From assembly GCA_017643165.1 (NCBI GenBank), contig JAEPNY010000004.1, positions 1 through 64,000 on the forward strand: DNA of 64,000 bases. Reading direction: 5' to 3'. Under the pieces are notes generated by a model. The model saw nothing but the letters and a program-made list of their open reading frames with translations. It was not told the DNA's origin and did no database searches. Of the stretch, positions 1 to 9,751 are shown piece after piece. The translations under genes were made by a program, and so were the position numbers. Position 1 is the stretch's first letter. Every line of letters begins with the position of its first letter. Origin of the DNA: Psychroserpens sp. Lineage in GTDB: Bacteria > Bacteroidota > Bacteroidia > Flavobacteriales > Flavobacteriaceae.

Positions 1-1
1 C

Positions 2-3000
2 ACTGAGAACTTTGATCAGGATCCGCCAGCTGGATGGACAGGGACAGGATTTTCAGGGACAGATGGTAACTGGGATATAACAGGCGCTGGAGCGAATTCG
101 TTTGGTACAGGACCGGCAAATGCTTTTGATGGCGGCGGTGGTACACACTTAGAGTATGAGGCATCAGGAAACTCATCAGCGATAGCATCAGCGATTAGTC
201 CAGGAATAGATTTAACCACGGCAGTAGATGGTGCAGAGCTATCGTTTTTCTTTCATGCCTTTGGTGATGATATGGGGACTTTAAATGTAGGTGTAGGAAC
301 AGATGCAGCAGGACCGTTTACAAATGTATTCACATGGGTAGGCGATTTACAATTAAGTGATACTGAGGCCTGGGTACCAGTGGGTGTTAATTTAGATGCT
401 TACTTAGGTCAGGTGATATACTTAGAGTTCAGTTATGGAGGTGCAGGAACAGGATTTGAGGGCGATATGTCGATAGACTTCGTAAGAGTAGAATCTTGTG
501 GTAACTTCTGTATTCCACCTAGTAATATTCAAGTTACAAACATAACGGGTACATCGGCTGATGTCACTTGGGATGCGAACAACGGAGAAACGTCATGGGA
601 ATATGTTGTAGTACCAGCAGGTACTGGTGAGCCAACTGGGCCTGGAATTACAACAGGAACCCCATCAGCGTCACTTACAGGTTTAAGTTTTGAAACAGAC
701 TATGAGATATGGGTAAGAGCCGATTGTGGATCTGAATTTAGTATTTGGACTGGACCTGTGAATTTCTCTACAACCATTCAAACCAACTTTACAGTAGATT
801 GTGCAGCAGGTCCAATTACTGGAAATGTTTGTTATGGTAATAATGATTCAGAAGTATTTACGTATACGAGTTCTGACGGATCACCAGTAAACTTAACGTT
901 CAATCTTGGAGAGATAGAAGGTGCACCATTTGATTTCTTAGTAGTATTTGATTCAGATGGCGTAACAGAATTATATAACGATGAAGGTAACAATGGTGAT
1001 ATCTCAGGATTAACGTTCCAATCAACGGGAGATACAATCTCATGGCAAATCCAATCTGATGGATCTGTGAGTTGTGAAACGAGTGGTTTCTTGAGTGCCG
1101 GAATAGATTATACGGTTGCTTGTGCGACATGTATCAATCCAACAGCAACTTATCAGGTTGTTGATGATTGTGCGAATGGTGATCAGTTCTTAATCGATGT
1201 AAATATTACAAGTTTAGGAGATGCAACATCACTTACAATTTCTAACAATATAGATGCGAATACAACACCAGTACCAGCGACTGGAGTATACCAAATTGGG
1301 CCATTTCCTTTTAATGTTGATGTGATTGTTACTGTAAGCAATGATCAAGACGTAAATTGTGTCATCAATAGTAGTCCAATTCAATTATTGGCATGTCCAC
1401 CGGCAAATGATAATCCTTGTAATGCTACAGTTGTTGGTGTAAATGCAGATGATAGCTGTACTATATTTGCCTCAGGAACCCTATTAGAAGCAACGCCTTC
1501 TGGAGTGCCAAATGGAACTTGTGCAGGAAATCCAGATGATGACGTTTGGTTTGAGTTTACCGCATTAAATGATTTACAAATTATTCAGTTTAATAATATC
1601 AATGGTGGTGGATTCTTCCAAGATTTAGACCATGCAGTCTATGAAGGTACATGTGATGGCTTAGTTGAACTGTATTGTTCAGATAATGATGCCAGTTTAA
1701 CACCGACATTAACTGTAGGAAACACCTATTGGGTAAGAGCATTTTCTGCTGGAAGTGATCCGGTAGATTACACGTTTGATATTTGTATAAGACCAGGAAC
1801 AGGTAATGTATCTGTTGATCAGACTACATACACTGTTGAAGAATTAGTAGTAGATATATTAATCGATAGTCCTTGTGCTCAGATTAGCAATATTTCTTGG
1901 AGTACAGGAACTGATTTCGGAGATGTTAACGGTATTGGTTATTTCACAGCTGAAGAAGGGGCATTCCCATTCGAAGATGGGTTATTATTAACATCTGGAA
2001 ATGCGATAGAAGCAGCTGGACCAAATATCAATGCTATGAGTGCAGGTGGATTTGGTTGGCCAGGTGACCCTGATCTTGATGCGGCCGTAGGTATTAACTC
2101 TAATAATGCAACAGTTATCGAGTTTGATTTCGTGCCATTGTCAGACGAAATAAGTTTTGATTTCTTAATGGCTTCGGAAGAATATAATGGAAGTCAAGGC
2201 GGAACATTTGAATGTACATTCTCTGATGCCTTTGCATTCTTGTTGACCGATTCAGCAGGTAACACAACTAATTTAGCAGTATTACCAGGTACTACAACAC
2301 CTATATTGGTAACAAATATTCACCCAGAGAATCCAGGATGTCCTGCGATTAATGAAGAATTCTTCGGTGGATATACGCCACAAAACTTACCTCCAATGTC
2401 ATTTGACGGACGTACGACTGTATTTACGGCATTTTCACCTGTAAATATAGGTGAAACCTATACGATCAAATTAATAATGGCTGATGCGACGGATACGGCG
2501 TTAGATTCAGGCGTATTCTTGAAAGCTGGAAGTTTCGACATTGGAGAAGTTGAATTAGGAGCAGATATTACGATTGCTGATGGTACTGCGGCTTGTTTAG
2601 GAGAGCCTATAATTCTTCAAACGCAAGCGCCTTCAGTTGAACACGTTTGGTTTAAAGATGGGTTCTCGATTCCAGGAGAAACAAGTAACACTTTAGTTGT
2701 TACTGAACCTGGATTCTATACCACTCAAATCATATTCTCTCCGCAGTGTATTATTTCTGATGATATATTGGTTGAATTCTTGCCATTACCAGAAGCGAAT
2801 ACGCCTCCGGATTTAGTAGGATGTTCTATTGGTGCTGATATCGCTGTATTTAATCTATTTGATAATGATTTACCAATACTTGGTGCGAGTCAGAGTCCAT
2901 CCGATTTTACAGTGACATATCACCTTACAGAGCAGGATGCATTGAATGGTATTAATCCACTCGTTAGTCCTTATACTAGTCTGTCTGACCCTCAAACGGT

Positions 3001-3589
3001 TTGGGCACTGGTAATGAATAATGCAACTGGATGTATAAATACAACAAGCTTTAATTTAGTATTAGGTATAGAGCCAGAAACGACATTTACTGAAGATTTC
3101 GATTATGAAGTATGTCCGAATGCTACTGTGCCAATTATTATTGAAGCAACACCTGAGAATTACACACTTGATCAGGTTACCATTAACTGGTACTTAGATG
3201 GTGGGTTAATTGCAGGTGAAAACGGATTGACCTTACCAGTGCTTCTTGCTGGAGATTATGAGATTGAAGTAATCTTTAATGATACGGGTTGTTCAAGTAT
3301 TACGACTCAAGAAGTTATTGAACTTGAAAGTTGTGTCATCCCAGAAGGTATTTCGCCTAATGGCGATGGAATGAACGATAGGTTTGATCTAAGTAGCTAT
3401 GGTGTGACCAAGTTAGAAATATTCAATAGATATGGTAATTTAGTGTATTCTAAAACAAACTATATTGATGAATGGGTAGGTCAAACCAATGATGGGGAAG
3501 AATTACCGGTTGGAACTTACTTCTACACCATGGAATTTGATGGTGGTAAACGAAGAAGTGCCTGGGTATATATTCAGAGAGAGAATTAA
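2..3589 (+). CDS. Large T9SS-secreted adhesin, 5' end outside window
   Basis: The frame is open from base 2, so the gene starts upstream; 1195 residues are visible and the first ATG (272) is internal. The N-terminal part has an ENFD..PPAGWTG motif typical of cleaved-adhesin/MAM-like jelly-roll domains (about 1-170). Then come a fibronectin type III domain (about 175-257), a CUB-like domain (about 265-375), a Cys-containing beta domain with DDVWFEF (about 470-595), a choice-of-anchor L-like region (about 605-850, with SFDFLMASEEY), and Ig-like segments. The last 80 or so residues are a type-B T9SS sorting domain (PEGISPNGDGMNDRF, then IFNRYGNLVY). The product should be exported through the outer membrane and anchored or released at the surface, probably for adhesion. 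The ligand is unknown. A terminator follows directly. Confidence 0.9.
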   Translation, partial: TENFDQDPPAGWTGTGFSGTDGNWDITGAGANSFGTGPANAFDGGGGTHLEYEASGNSSAIASAISPGIDLTTAVDGAELSFFFHAFGDDMGTLNVGVGTDAAGPFTNVFTWVGDLQLSDTEAWVPVGVNLDAYLGQVIYLEFSYGGAGTGFEGDMSIDFVRVESCGNFCIPPSNIQVTNITGTSADVTWDANNGETSWEYVVVPAGTGEPTGPGITTGTPSASLTGLSFETDYEIWVRADCGSEFSIWTGPVNFSTTIQTNFTVDCAAGPITGNVCYGNNDSEVFTYTSSDGSPVNLTFNLGEIEGAPFDFLVVFDSDGVTELYNDEGNNGDISGLTFQSTGDTISWQIQSDGSVSCETSGFLSAGIDYTVACATCINPTATYQVVDDCANGDQFLIDVNITSLGDATSLTISNNIDANTTPVPATGVYQIGPFPFNVDVIVTVSNDQDVNCVINSSPIQLLACPPANDNPCNATVVGVNADDSCTIFASGTLLEATPSGVPNGTCAGNPDDDVWFEFTALNDLQIIQFNNINGGGFFQDLDHAVYEGTCDGLVELYCSDNDASLTPTLTVGNTYWVRAFSAGSDPVDYTFDICIRPGTGNVSVDQTTYTVEELVVDILIDSPCAQISNISWSTGTDFGDVNGIGYFTAEEGAFPFEDGLLLTSGNAIEAAGPNINAMSAGGFGWPGDPDLDAAVGINSNNATVIEFDFVPLSDEISFDFLMASEEYNGSQGGTFECTFSDAFAFLLTDSAGNTTNLAVLPGTTTPILVTNIHPENPGCPAINEEFFGGYTPQNLPPMSFDGRTTVFTAFSPVNIGETYTIKLIMADATDTALDSGVFLKAGSFDIGEVELGADITIADGTAACLGEPIILQTQAPSVEHVWFKDGFSIPGETSNTLVVTEPGFYTTQIIFSPQCIISDDILVEFLPLPEANTPPDLVGCSIGADIAVFNLFDNDLPILGASQSPSDFTVTYHLTEQDALNGINPLVSPYTSLSDPQTVWALVMNNATGCINTTSFNLVLGIEPETTFTEDFDYEVCPNATVPIIIEATPENYTLDQVTINWYLDGGLIAGENGLTLPVLLAGDYEIEVIFNDTGCSSITTQEVIELESCVIPEGISPNGDGMNDRFDLSSYGVTKLEIFNRYGNLVYSKTNYIDEWVGQTNDGEELPVGTYFYTMEFDGGKRRSAWVYIQREN

Positions 3590-3611
3590 TCAATCACTTA
3601 ATTATAATCAA

Positions 3612-3644
3612 AAACCTCTAATCGTAATGATTAGAGGTTTTTTT
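3612..3644 (+). terminator. Shared intrinsic terminator
   Basis: A 12-base perfect stem (3612-3623 with 3629-3640) with a 5-base loop is followed by a T run to 3644. On the other strand an A run before the stem gives a T tail too, so it can serve both the adhesin and the convergent small membrane gene. Confidence 0.85.
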
Positions 3645-3651
3645 GTATTAC

Positions 3652-4050
3652 CTATTCAAGTAGAGACTTAATTGATGTATAGAAAATAATCGATACTGCT
3701 AAAGTTCCTATAGGTAGCAGCCACAACAAAATGATAGGATAGTTTTGTGTAGATTTCTGCTTACTTAGTGATTTAGCGTTCAAAACTTTTCTTTTCTTAC
3801 CACTGTATTGGATCCAGTTCTTAAAATAGAGAAAGATACTCGTCATTATAAATAATGTCCAAGCTTTATTTGATGATAAGGTATTTGAATTCATTGCATC
3901 TAGAAACAAAGCAATGCAAATACCAGAAAAGAGTAAGAGCGTACAATGTACTATAGTAATATAAATGATAGCGATACGATTGGCTTTTCGGTTTTTCCGA
4001 AACCTATAGTAATTAAACACATTAAAAAATAGCCGATCAAATAGATTCAT
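3652..4050 (-). CDS. Small hypothetical membrane protein
   Basis: A 132-residue protein, not recognised. It has a basic N-terminus (RFRKNRKANR) and about three hydrophobic segments: roughly residues 26-50, 64-78 and 105-125. A basic stretch with KKRK lies between the second and third. This suggests an inner-membrane protein with a cytoplasmic basic loop. It stands alone between two terminators, so it is likely transcribed separately. No catalytic motif is visible. Confidence 0.6.
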   Translation of the reverse strand: MNLFDRLFFNVFNYYRFRKNRKANRIAIIYITIVHCTLLLFSGICIALFLDAMNSNTLSSNKAWTLFIMTSIFLYFKNWIQYSGKKRKVLNAKSLSKQKSTQNYPIILLWLLPIGTLAVSIIFYTSIKSLLE

Positions 4051-4065
4051 AATATGCTAATTAAC

Positions 4066-4098
4066 AAAAAAATGCTGCATCTAAGACGCAGCATTTTT
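4066..4098 (-). terminator. Intrinsic terminator after the DUF5689 lipoprotein gene
   Basis: The stem TGCTGC/GCAGCA (4073-4078 with 4088-4093) is flanked by seven A on the left and five T on the right. On the minus strand it ends the receptor/lipoprotein operon. The symmetric flanks would also allow termination on the plus strand. Confidence 0.75.
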
Positions 4099-4119
4099 AA
4101 GAATTGTATGTTCAATCGA

Positions 4120-5613
4120 TTATTGAGCGTCGATGCTCACAAAATCAAGTTCATAAGTACCATCAAAATCTGATTGACCGCTTCCTGTATATTTGAATGC
4201 GATATACGCTTGGCCAGAGGCACACGACAGATCAACTATACCAGATTCAAACCATTGACTGAATGAATCAGAATCTTGCGTAATGTATGCATCTGTTAAG
4301 ATTCCCCATGTTGCAGATGCAATTCCCGCTTCAGTTCCATCCCAATCATTTGAAATCAATAGTTCTAAGATACTTCCGTCAGAAAAACTATTAGACGTTT
4401 CGAATTGAAGTGTAGCTCCAGGATTGGCATCTAAATCAATTTGTGGTGTGATTAACCAAGCAATTGAACTATCATCACCAGATTGGAATGATCCAACACG
4501 TGCAGAGATTCCTTGCGACGCATTTGATCCACCAGAAGTATATGCTTCCCAACCTTCAGTTCCTTCTTGAATAAAGTTTGTCCATCCATTACCAGAGATT
4601 GGTTGGAAAGTTGATTGACCTTCAAAGTCATCAGCGAACAAGTTGTTTGGTCCAGCAGACGCTGCAGTACCACAAGAAATTAATAAAGGATCACAACGGT
4701 TTTCAATACCTCCGAATTCTATATCCTCAGGTGTGTTTATTGCAAGGTTAAATACTTCACCAAAAAAGTCGTTAGTCAAAATACCGCTAATACTTCCTTG
4801 TCCTGTTGGAAGTGGAAGAGATTTGAAATCAGCAAATGTACTTGTACTTACTATAATAGATGATCCATTCTCATCACAACTTTCTAATAAACGCTCACCA
4901 TCAAATTCATCTTCTGGTTCACCAGCATAACTCACTGGATCATCTCCTAATACAAGGTCTCTATTGAATTGAACGTTATTAAGTTTTATAAATACATTTT
5001 CAAGACTTGAATCTAATTGGTCAAATGTAATTTCAGTTGGAACGATTTCCTCTACTTGCGGAGATCTGAAAATGAAATCATTTTCTTGTGGACGAGGAAT
5101 TTTCTCTAAATTTTCTGTTTTTCCTAAGGTTAAAACTCCATTACTAATACCGATATGAAGATCGATCAGTTTGATATAAACTAATTGTCCGAATTGGTAT
5201 CTTACGAATAATGGATTCACATCAATCATCACTCTAACACCAGCTGAACCTTGGTTCGCGTTGTTCTGAATAATTAATTCTTCAAAGAAATTTCCTGCTT
5301 CGTCATTTGATACAACGTAACCACTGATGAAGTTATCATCATTTTCTAATGAATATCTATAGTTTTCTCTTGCCTCTTCAATTTCATCTGCATCACCAGG
5401 GTTATTTGGATCTAAACCAAGGTCGTCAATGAATCCTAAGAAATCTTGCTCGTAAAGATCAAATAATTGATTAATTGTGATTACCGGAGCATCTAAAGTA
5501 GGTTCTACTAAAGATGTATTTGGCGTGTCAAAGTCATCATCTTCAACACAGGCATTAAATACTACTAAACCTAAGAGTAATAGTACTATTTTGTTAAAAT
5601 TAATTGCTTTCAT
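4120..5613 (-). CDS. DUF5689 domain surface lipoprotein with choice-of-anchor J-like C-terminus
   Basis: A 497-residue lipoprotein: a hydrophobic signal ends in FNAC with the acylated Cys at 22, followed by an acidic EDDDFD stretch seen in surface-exposed lipoproteins of this phylum. Residues about 45-310 match the DUF5689 pattern (ISGYVVSNDEAGNFFEELII), which resembles an OB-fold as found beside secreted nucleases. Residues about 325-497 form a beta-sandwich of the choice-of-anchor J type (FEGQSTFQPISGNGWTNF). It lies 29 bases downstream of the TonB-dependent receptor, so it is probably the receptor's surface partner that captures substrate. The substrate is not shown by the sequence. The nearby divergent nuclease gene hints at nucleic acid or another phosphorylated polymer (inference). 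Confidence 0.8.
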   Translation of the reverse strand: MKAINFNKIVLLLLGLVVFNACVEDDDFDTPNTSLVEPTLDAPVITINQLFDLYEQDFLGFIDDLGLDPNNPGDADEIEEARENYRYSLENDDNFISGYVVSNDEAGNFFEELIIQNNANQGSAGVRVMIDVNPLFVRYQFGQLVYIKLIDLHIGISNGVLTLGKTENLEKIPRPQENDFIFRSPQVEEIVPTEITFDQLDSSLENVFIKLNNVQFNRDLVLGDDPVSYAGEPEDEFDGERLLESCDENGSSIIVSTSTFADFKSLPLPTGQGSISGILTNDFFGEVFNLAINTPEDIEFGGIENRCDPLLISCGTAASAGPNNLFADDFEGQSTFQPISGNGWTNFIQEGTEGWEAYTSGGSNASQGISARVGSFQSGDDSSIAWLITPQIDLDANPGATLQFETSNSFSDGSILELLISNDWDGTEAGIASATWGILTDAYITQDSDSFSQWFESGIVDLSCASGQAYIAFKYTGSGQSDFDGTYELDFVSIDAQ

Positions 5614-5642
5614 ATTTTGAATTTTATTTTGTTCTGTTTTTA

Positions 5643-8510
5643 TTAAAATCTTACGTATACGTTTAGGTAATAGGTTGTACCATTTCCAAAGAAATATCTT
5701 GGGCCAAAAATTGGACCATTATCACGAGACTGATCTTCTTGAAGTCTTCTGAAATTAGCCAATCTCGATTGCTCAAATCCACCTGTACGAAACTCTTGAT
5801 CAAATACATTATTGATCGTTGCGAAGAATCCGATAAAGTAATCATCGATCTTCCATGATTTTCCACCGATCACATTAACTAACATATAATCATCAAATTG
5901 TTCTTGTTTTAAGATCTCTCTCGCAAGTTCAGCATCGTAATCAGAAAATGTGTTACCATCAAAGTCTGAAGAGAAGTTAGCAGAACGCGCTAGATTACTT
6001 ACATCAATATAAGCATTTGAGAAAAAGTTAGTAGTTACACCAACATTCCAGAAGTCGGGATCTCTATACTCAAACCCTAATTGGAAAGCTCGTTCTGGAC
6101 CACCAGCAACGTGGTATCCGTCTAATTGTGTAGTTCCGTCTCCAAATGTAAGTGGACCATCAAAGTCTACACTCGTTAAATATAAATTCGGATTATTTTG
6201 GAACGTATATTGTCCAACAGAAGCCGCAGCTTTTAATTTTATGGTTGGTGTTACTTGTGCCTCAATTCCGAATTCAGCACCTATGTGTCTTCTTTCAATA
6301 TTAGTTAAGATTTCTTGAACGAAAGCATCACCTGTGTCAACACCTAATCCAGCTAGATCTTCAGTAAAATAGAATCCTATATCACTTCCATCTTGGAATC
6401 CAGTGTAGAATCCTGTCAGTCTTGCTTTAACTTTAGGTGATCTAAAGATATAACTTGCATCTACAGACTGAATCTTTTCGCTTTCTAATCCAATAACAGT
6501 TGCATTGGTTTGACGTGCATTACTAAATGAATTTCGAATTCCAGGAGCTTTAGTCAAATAACTAGCATTCATGTCAAAAAGGTGACGTCCCGTAATTTTA
6601 TAGGTAAATCCACCTTTGAATCCGTAATTTGAAAAATCTAATTTATCACTTTCACCAAATGAACCATTATTTCCACCACCGGAGAAGAAGCCATTTTCAA
6701 ATAAACCAATACGTTGATATGACGTTTGCGACAACATTGCAGCTACATAAAAATCGATGTCAGAGTACTTGAATTGCGCTTGAGCAAATCCACTAATAAC
6801 ATCAGCATGCATTTCGTAATTGTACTTATAACGATCTCCTTCCGTTACGATTCTATTAGGATTTCTTAAATCACTTTGTGCTAGATTCGCAGCAACCTCT
6901 TCAGAAACTGCATTATCATCTTCATCAGCAAAGAAATCAACGTCAAGGTAGCCTGTTCCACCCAAAAGGTCTTCAACTCGCGCAAAGTTTTCACTTTTTA
7001 AACTTCTATAGTTGATAGCAGCATTTAGCCTAATATTATCCGCAAGGTCAGCATCTAAAATAGTGTTGATACTTAATTGAGAATCTTTAATCACGTCAGC
7101 TTGTAATGCATAAAGAGAATTATAACCTTGAGCTCTTAAATTGGCATTAGCTTCGTATAGAGCATTCCAGTCCCACTGTCCATCGTTAATGAAATCTTGT
7201 TGAGCACCATAGGCTTGTTCGAAATCAAATGCAGTAGGGTTTTCATCTTGTAAGAAGAAACTCGGAAGGTTCTGATAATAAGTAGGATCAGGGTTTCTTG
7301 CACCTCCTAAAAAGGCTACATTCCCATTTCCATCATCATATAAACGAGTTCCTCCATTATCGATTCTAGTATTCGCGATCTCACCAAACTGATAGGCGAT
7401 ATTCGTGTTTAATTTAACATTAGATGAAATGTTCCAGAAGTGATTCAACATTAATATTGGTTCATCGATCTCTCTAACTCTTGAGTTTCTGATTTCACCA
7501 TCTTGAATTCCCCAAAACGGATTGTAGGTATTTCCTCTTAAATTATAAACCTCCTCAGTAATCGCTGTAGAACGACCTCTTCGGTTTTGAGCGTAGATAC
7601 CAGTAAAGTTGATACTATGCTTATCGTTTATTTTCTTTTCAACAGCGGCAAAAAAGGAATTAGAATCATATAATGTTCCGTCTATAAACCCTTCATCTCC
7701 AAAACGACGAGAGGCTAAAAACGAATATGACCAACCACCTTCTAACAAGCCAGAGTTGTAACTTGCCATGATACGGCCTGTGTAACTACGGTTCGCACTA
7801 GCATAAGAAACACGACCTCCTCTACGATATTTAGAGGCACGCATGATTATGTTATTTGTTCCAGCAAGATCACCAAACGTATAGTCATTAGCAGACATCC
7901 CCATGGTAAATTCTTGGTTACGCTGAACGTCATTTAATCCACCCCAGTTTGCCCATTGTGGTCGTCCGTTAAACTGCTTGTTCATTTCAATACCATTGAT
8001 CAATACTTTACCGTTAGCGTTATCTAAACCTCTAGGTCTAAAGAACGTTGCACTAAAATCAAAGGCGGCAGCATTTAAGAAAACATCTCGCGATGATTGT
8101 AATAATCCAGATACGTTATCGGTTAAACCATCATCTTCACTATTCAAGTTATCATCAGATATTGAAATAATAAAGAGATCTTTTTTATCACTACTGTCAT
8201 AATCAAGGGTCATTCCGCTAATATCCACGGTTTGACCTTCGTTTACAACGATAGGATAACGCTTTGTAACGTAATCAACTTTTTCAATTCTCAAAACTTG
8301 TTCTCCAAGCGGGACATTAGCCGAAAATTGAAACTCACCATTAGCATCACTTTTAACGGATTGCCCCGTTTCTTCAATGGTAATGGTAACATCAGGAATA
8401 GGTTCTCCTGTGACGCCATCTAAAACACTACCTTTAATAAGAGTTTGTTGTGCAAATGAAGACATCACAAAGACAATTCCGAATAAAAAAATAAAGAATC
8501 TTTGTTTCAT
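5643..8510 (-). CDS. TonB-dependent receptor with carboxypeptidase-like N-terminal domain
   Basis: A 955-residue outer-membrane receptor. A signal peptide ends near FAQQ (residue 21). Residues about 24-105 form a CarboxypepD_reg-like beta-sandwich (KGSVLDGVTGEPIPDVTI). The plug domain follows (about 120-230, with LINGIEMN), then a long beta-barrel ending in an aromatic residue (YLNVYVRF), as outer-membrane barrels do. It should import a substrate across the outer membrane using TonB energy. It is not clearly a SusC type: no SusD gene follows, and the partner is the DUF5689 lipoprotein. It is divergent from the secreted endonuclease-like gene, with a 139-base region between them holding two -7 promoter elements. 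Confidence 0.9.
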   Translation of the reverse strand: MKQRFFIFLFGIVFVMSSFAQQTLIKGSVLDGVTGEPIPDVTITIEETGQSVKSDANGEFQFSANVPLGEQVLRIEKVDYVTKRYPIVVNEGQTVDISGMTLDYDSSDKKDLFIISISDDNLNSEDDGLTDNVSGLLQSSRDVFLNAAAFDFSATFFRPRGLDNANGKVLINGIEMNKQFNGRPQWANWGGLNDVQRNQEFTMGMSANDYTFGDLAGTNNIIMRASKYRRGGRVSYASANRSYTGRIMASYNSGLLEGGWSYSFLASRRFGDEGFIDGTLYDSNSFFAAVEKKINDKHSINFTGIYAQNRRGRSTAITEEVYNLRGNTYNPFWGIQDGEIRNSRVREIDEPILMLNHFWNISSNVKLNTNIAYQFGEIANTRIDNGGTRLYDDGNGNVAFLGGARNPDPTYYQNLPSFFLQDENPTAFDFEQAYGAQQDFINDGQWDWNALYEANANLRAQGYNSLYALQADVIKDSQLSINTILDADLADNIRLNAAINYRSLKSENFARVEDLLGGTGYLDVDFFADEDDNAVSEEVAANLAQSDLRNPNRIVTEGDRYKYNYEMHADVISGFAQAQFKYSDIDFYVAAMLSQTSYQRIGLFENGFFSGGGNNGSFGESDKLDFSNYGFKGGFTYKITGRHLFDMNASYLTKAPGIRNSFSNARQTNATVIGLESEKIQSVDASYIFRSPKVKARLTGFYTGFQDGSDIGFYFTEDLAGLGVDTGDAFVQEILTNIERRHIGAEFGIEAQVTPTIKLKAAASVGQYTFQNNPNLYLTSVDFDGPLTFGDGTTQLDGYHVAGGPERAFQLGFEYRDPDFWNVGVTTNFFSNAYIDVSNLARSANFSSDFDGNTFSDYDAELAREILKQEQFDDYMLVNVIGGKSWKIDDYFIGFFATINNVFDQEFRTGGFEQSRLANFRRLQEDQSRDNGPIFGPRYFFGNGTTYYLNVYVRF

Positions 8511-8568
8511 ACTTAATTTAAGATTGTTAATAGTTCGGTTGCGTTAAATTTAGATTATTTAAAGCGTG

Positions 8569-8576
8569 CAAATTTA
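8569..8576 (-). promoter_or_regulatory. -7 element for the receptor operon
   Basis: On the minus strand the sequence TAAATTTG matches the Bacteroidota -7 consensus TAnnTTTG exactly, 58 bases upstream of the receptor start. No good -33 TTG is seen at the expected distance. Confidence 0.45.
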
Positions 8577-8596
8577 CATTATTTATAATAAATACA

Positions 8597-8604
8597 TACT
8601 TTTG
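8597..8604 (+). promoter_or_regulatory. -7 element for the secreted endonuclease gene
   Basis: TACTTTTG matches TAnnTTTG exactly, 45 bases before the ATG at 8650. It is only 20 bases from the opposing -7 element of the receptor operon, so the two promoters could be controlled together. Confidence 0.45.
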
Positions 8605-8649
8605 GCTCGACATTTGCTCACTTGATAACGATAACATAATATTCATAAA

Positions 8650-9714
8650 ATGAAACGATTAAATTTTTCTCTGGTTCTACTATGTTTTCTTATAGCGATG
8701 GCTGGTAATTCTCAAGAGAATAACAAAGACAAACGTTTTAAAGTACACACCTTAGCCTTTTACAATTTAGAGAATTTATTTGACACTGTAAACGATACAA
8801 CAAAGTTCGATGAAGCAAGTCCAATTATGGAAATGAATGCAGATCGAGAGGGTGTTTACAGAAAGAAAGTTAAAAATATGGCGCGCGTGTTAGCGGATAT
8901 TGGTAGCGACGTTACCGGGAACTCACCTGCAGTAATCGGTGTTTGTGAAATTGAAAATAGAGATGTTCTAGTTGATGTGGTTAACGATCCTTTGCTTCTT
9001 GGACGCGATTACGGCATTATTCATTATGAATCACCTGATGCCAGAGGAATTGATGTGGCGCTACTTTATCAAAAAGCATTGTTTAGACCAATAAGTCATA
9101 GTTCACATGTCGTCAAAATATATGATGATAGAACAAGAAAAAGAAAACATACTAGAGATCAACTTTTAGTTAGTGGCGAGCTTGATGGAGATCTTATTCA
9201 TGTCATAGTCAATCACTGGCCATCACGAAGTGGTGGTGAGGCTAGGAGTCGTCCTAAACGTGTGGCTGCTGCCAAAGTCAGTAAACGATTGGTAGACTCA
9301 TTACAAGCAATTGACCCTTATGCAAAGGTTTTTGTGATGGGAGATTTAAATGATGATCCAACTAACTCAAGTGTTAAAGATGTTATGAATGCTAAAAGTG
9401 AAAAGGAGGATGTTGAGTTAAAAGGAATTTATAATCCTTATGAGAATATGTTTACGAAGAAAGGTTTCGGAACGACAGCATATAGAGATGCTTGGAGTTT
9501 ATTTGATCAAATTATGTTTACTAAACCTCTAATCGAAAAAGATTATTCGTCATTTCGTTTTTATAAGGCAGGAATTTACAACAAACAATACCTAACAAAT
9601 AAAAGAGGGCGTTGGAAAGGTTATCCGTTCAGAAGTTTTGCCGATGGAGGCTTTACGGATGGATTTAGCGATCACTTTCCAGTATACGTATATCTTATAA
9701 AACAAGTAGATTAA
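8650..9714 (+). CDS. Secreted endonuclease/exonuclease/phosphatase family protein
   Basis: A 354-residue protein with an N-terminal signal peptide (to about residue 21, ending AGNSQ). The EEP fold is recognised by its active-site motifs in order: FYNLENLF (metal/phosphate Asn), GVCEIEN (catalytic Glu), VNHWPSR (His), MGDLNDDPTN (Asp and Asn) and FSDHFPVYV (the final SDH triad). All key residues are present. Family members cut DNA, RNA or phosphoesters with Mg2+. The signal peptide places it in the periplasm or outside. It is divergent from a TonB receptor and DUF5689 lipoprotein, which suggests polymer cleavage coupled to uptake. Which substrate it cuts cannot be told from the sequence. Confidence 0.85.
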   Translation: MKRLNFSLVLLCFLIAMAGNSQENNKDKRFKVHTLAFYNLENLFDTVNDTTKFDEASPIMEMNADREGVYRKKVKNMARVLADIGSDVTGNSPAVIGVCEIENRDVLVDVVNDPLLLGRDYGIIHYESPDARGIDVALLYQKALFRPISHSSHVVKIYDDRTRKRKHTRDQLLVSGELDGDLIHVIVNHWPSRSGGEARSRPKRVAAAKVSKRLVDSLQAIDPYAKVFVMGDLNDDPTNSSVKDVMNAKSEKEDVELKGIYNPYENMFTKKGFGTTAYRDAWSLFDQIMFTKPLIEKDYSSFRFYKAGIYNKQYLTNKRGRWKGYPFRSFADGGFTDGFSDHFPVYVYLIKQVD

Positions 9715-9720
9715 ATAAAA

Positions 9721-9751
9721 AAGGCGCATTTATTAGATGCGCCTTTTTTTT
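9721..9751 (+). terminator. Bidirectional intrinsic terminator
   Basis: The stem AAGGCGCAT/ATGCGCCTT (9721-9729 with 9737-9745) has A and T tracts on both sides. It separates the convergent endonuclease and membrane protein genes; the minus-strand stop codon (9750-9752) lies in the T tract. Confidence 0.9.
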
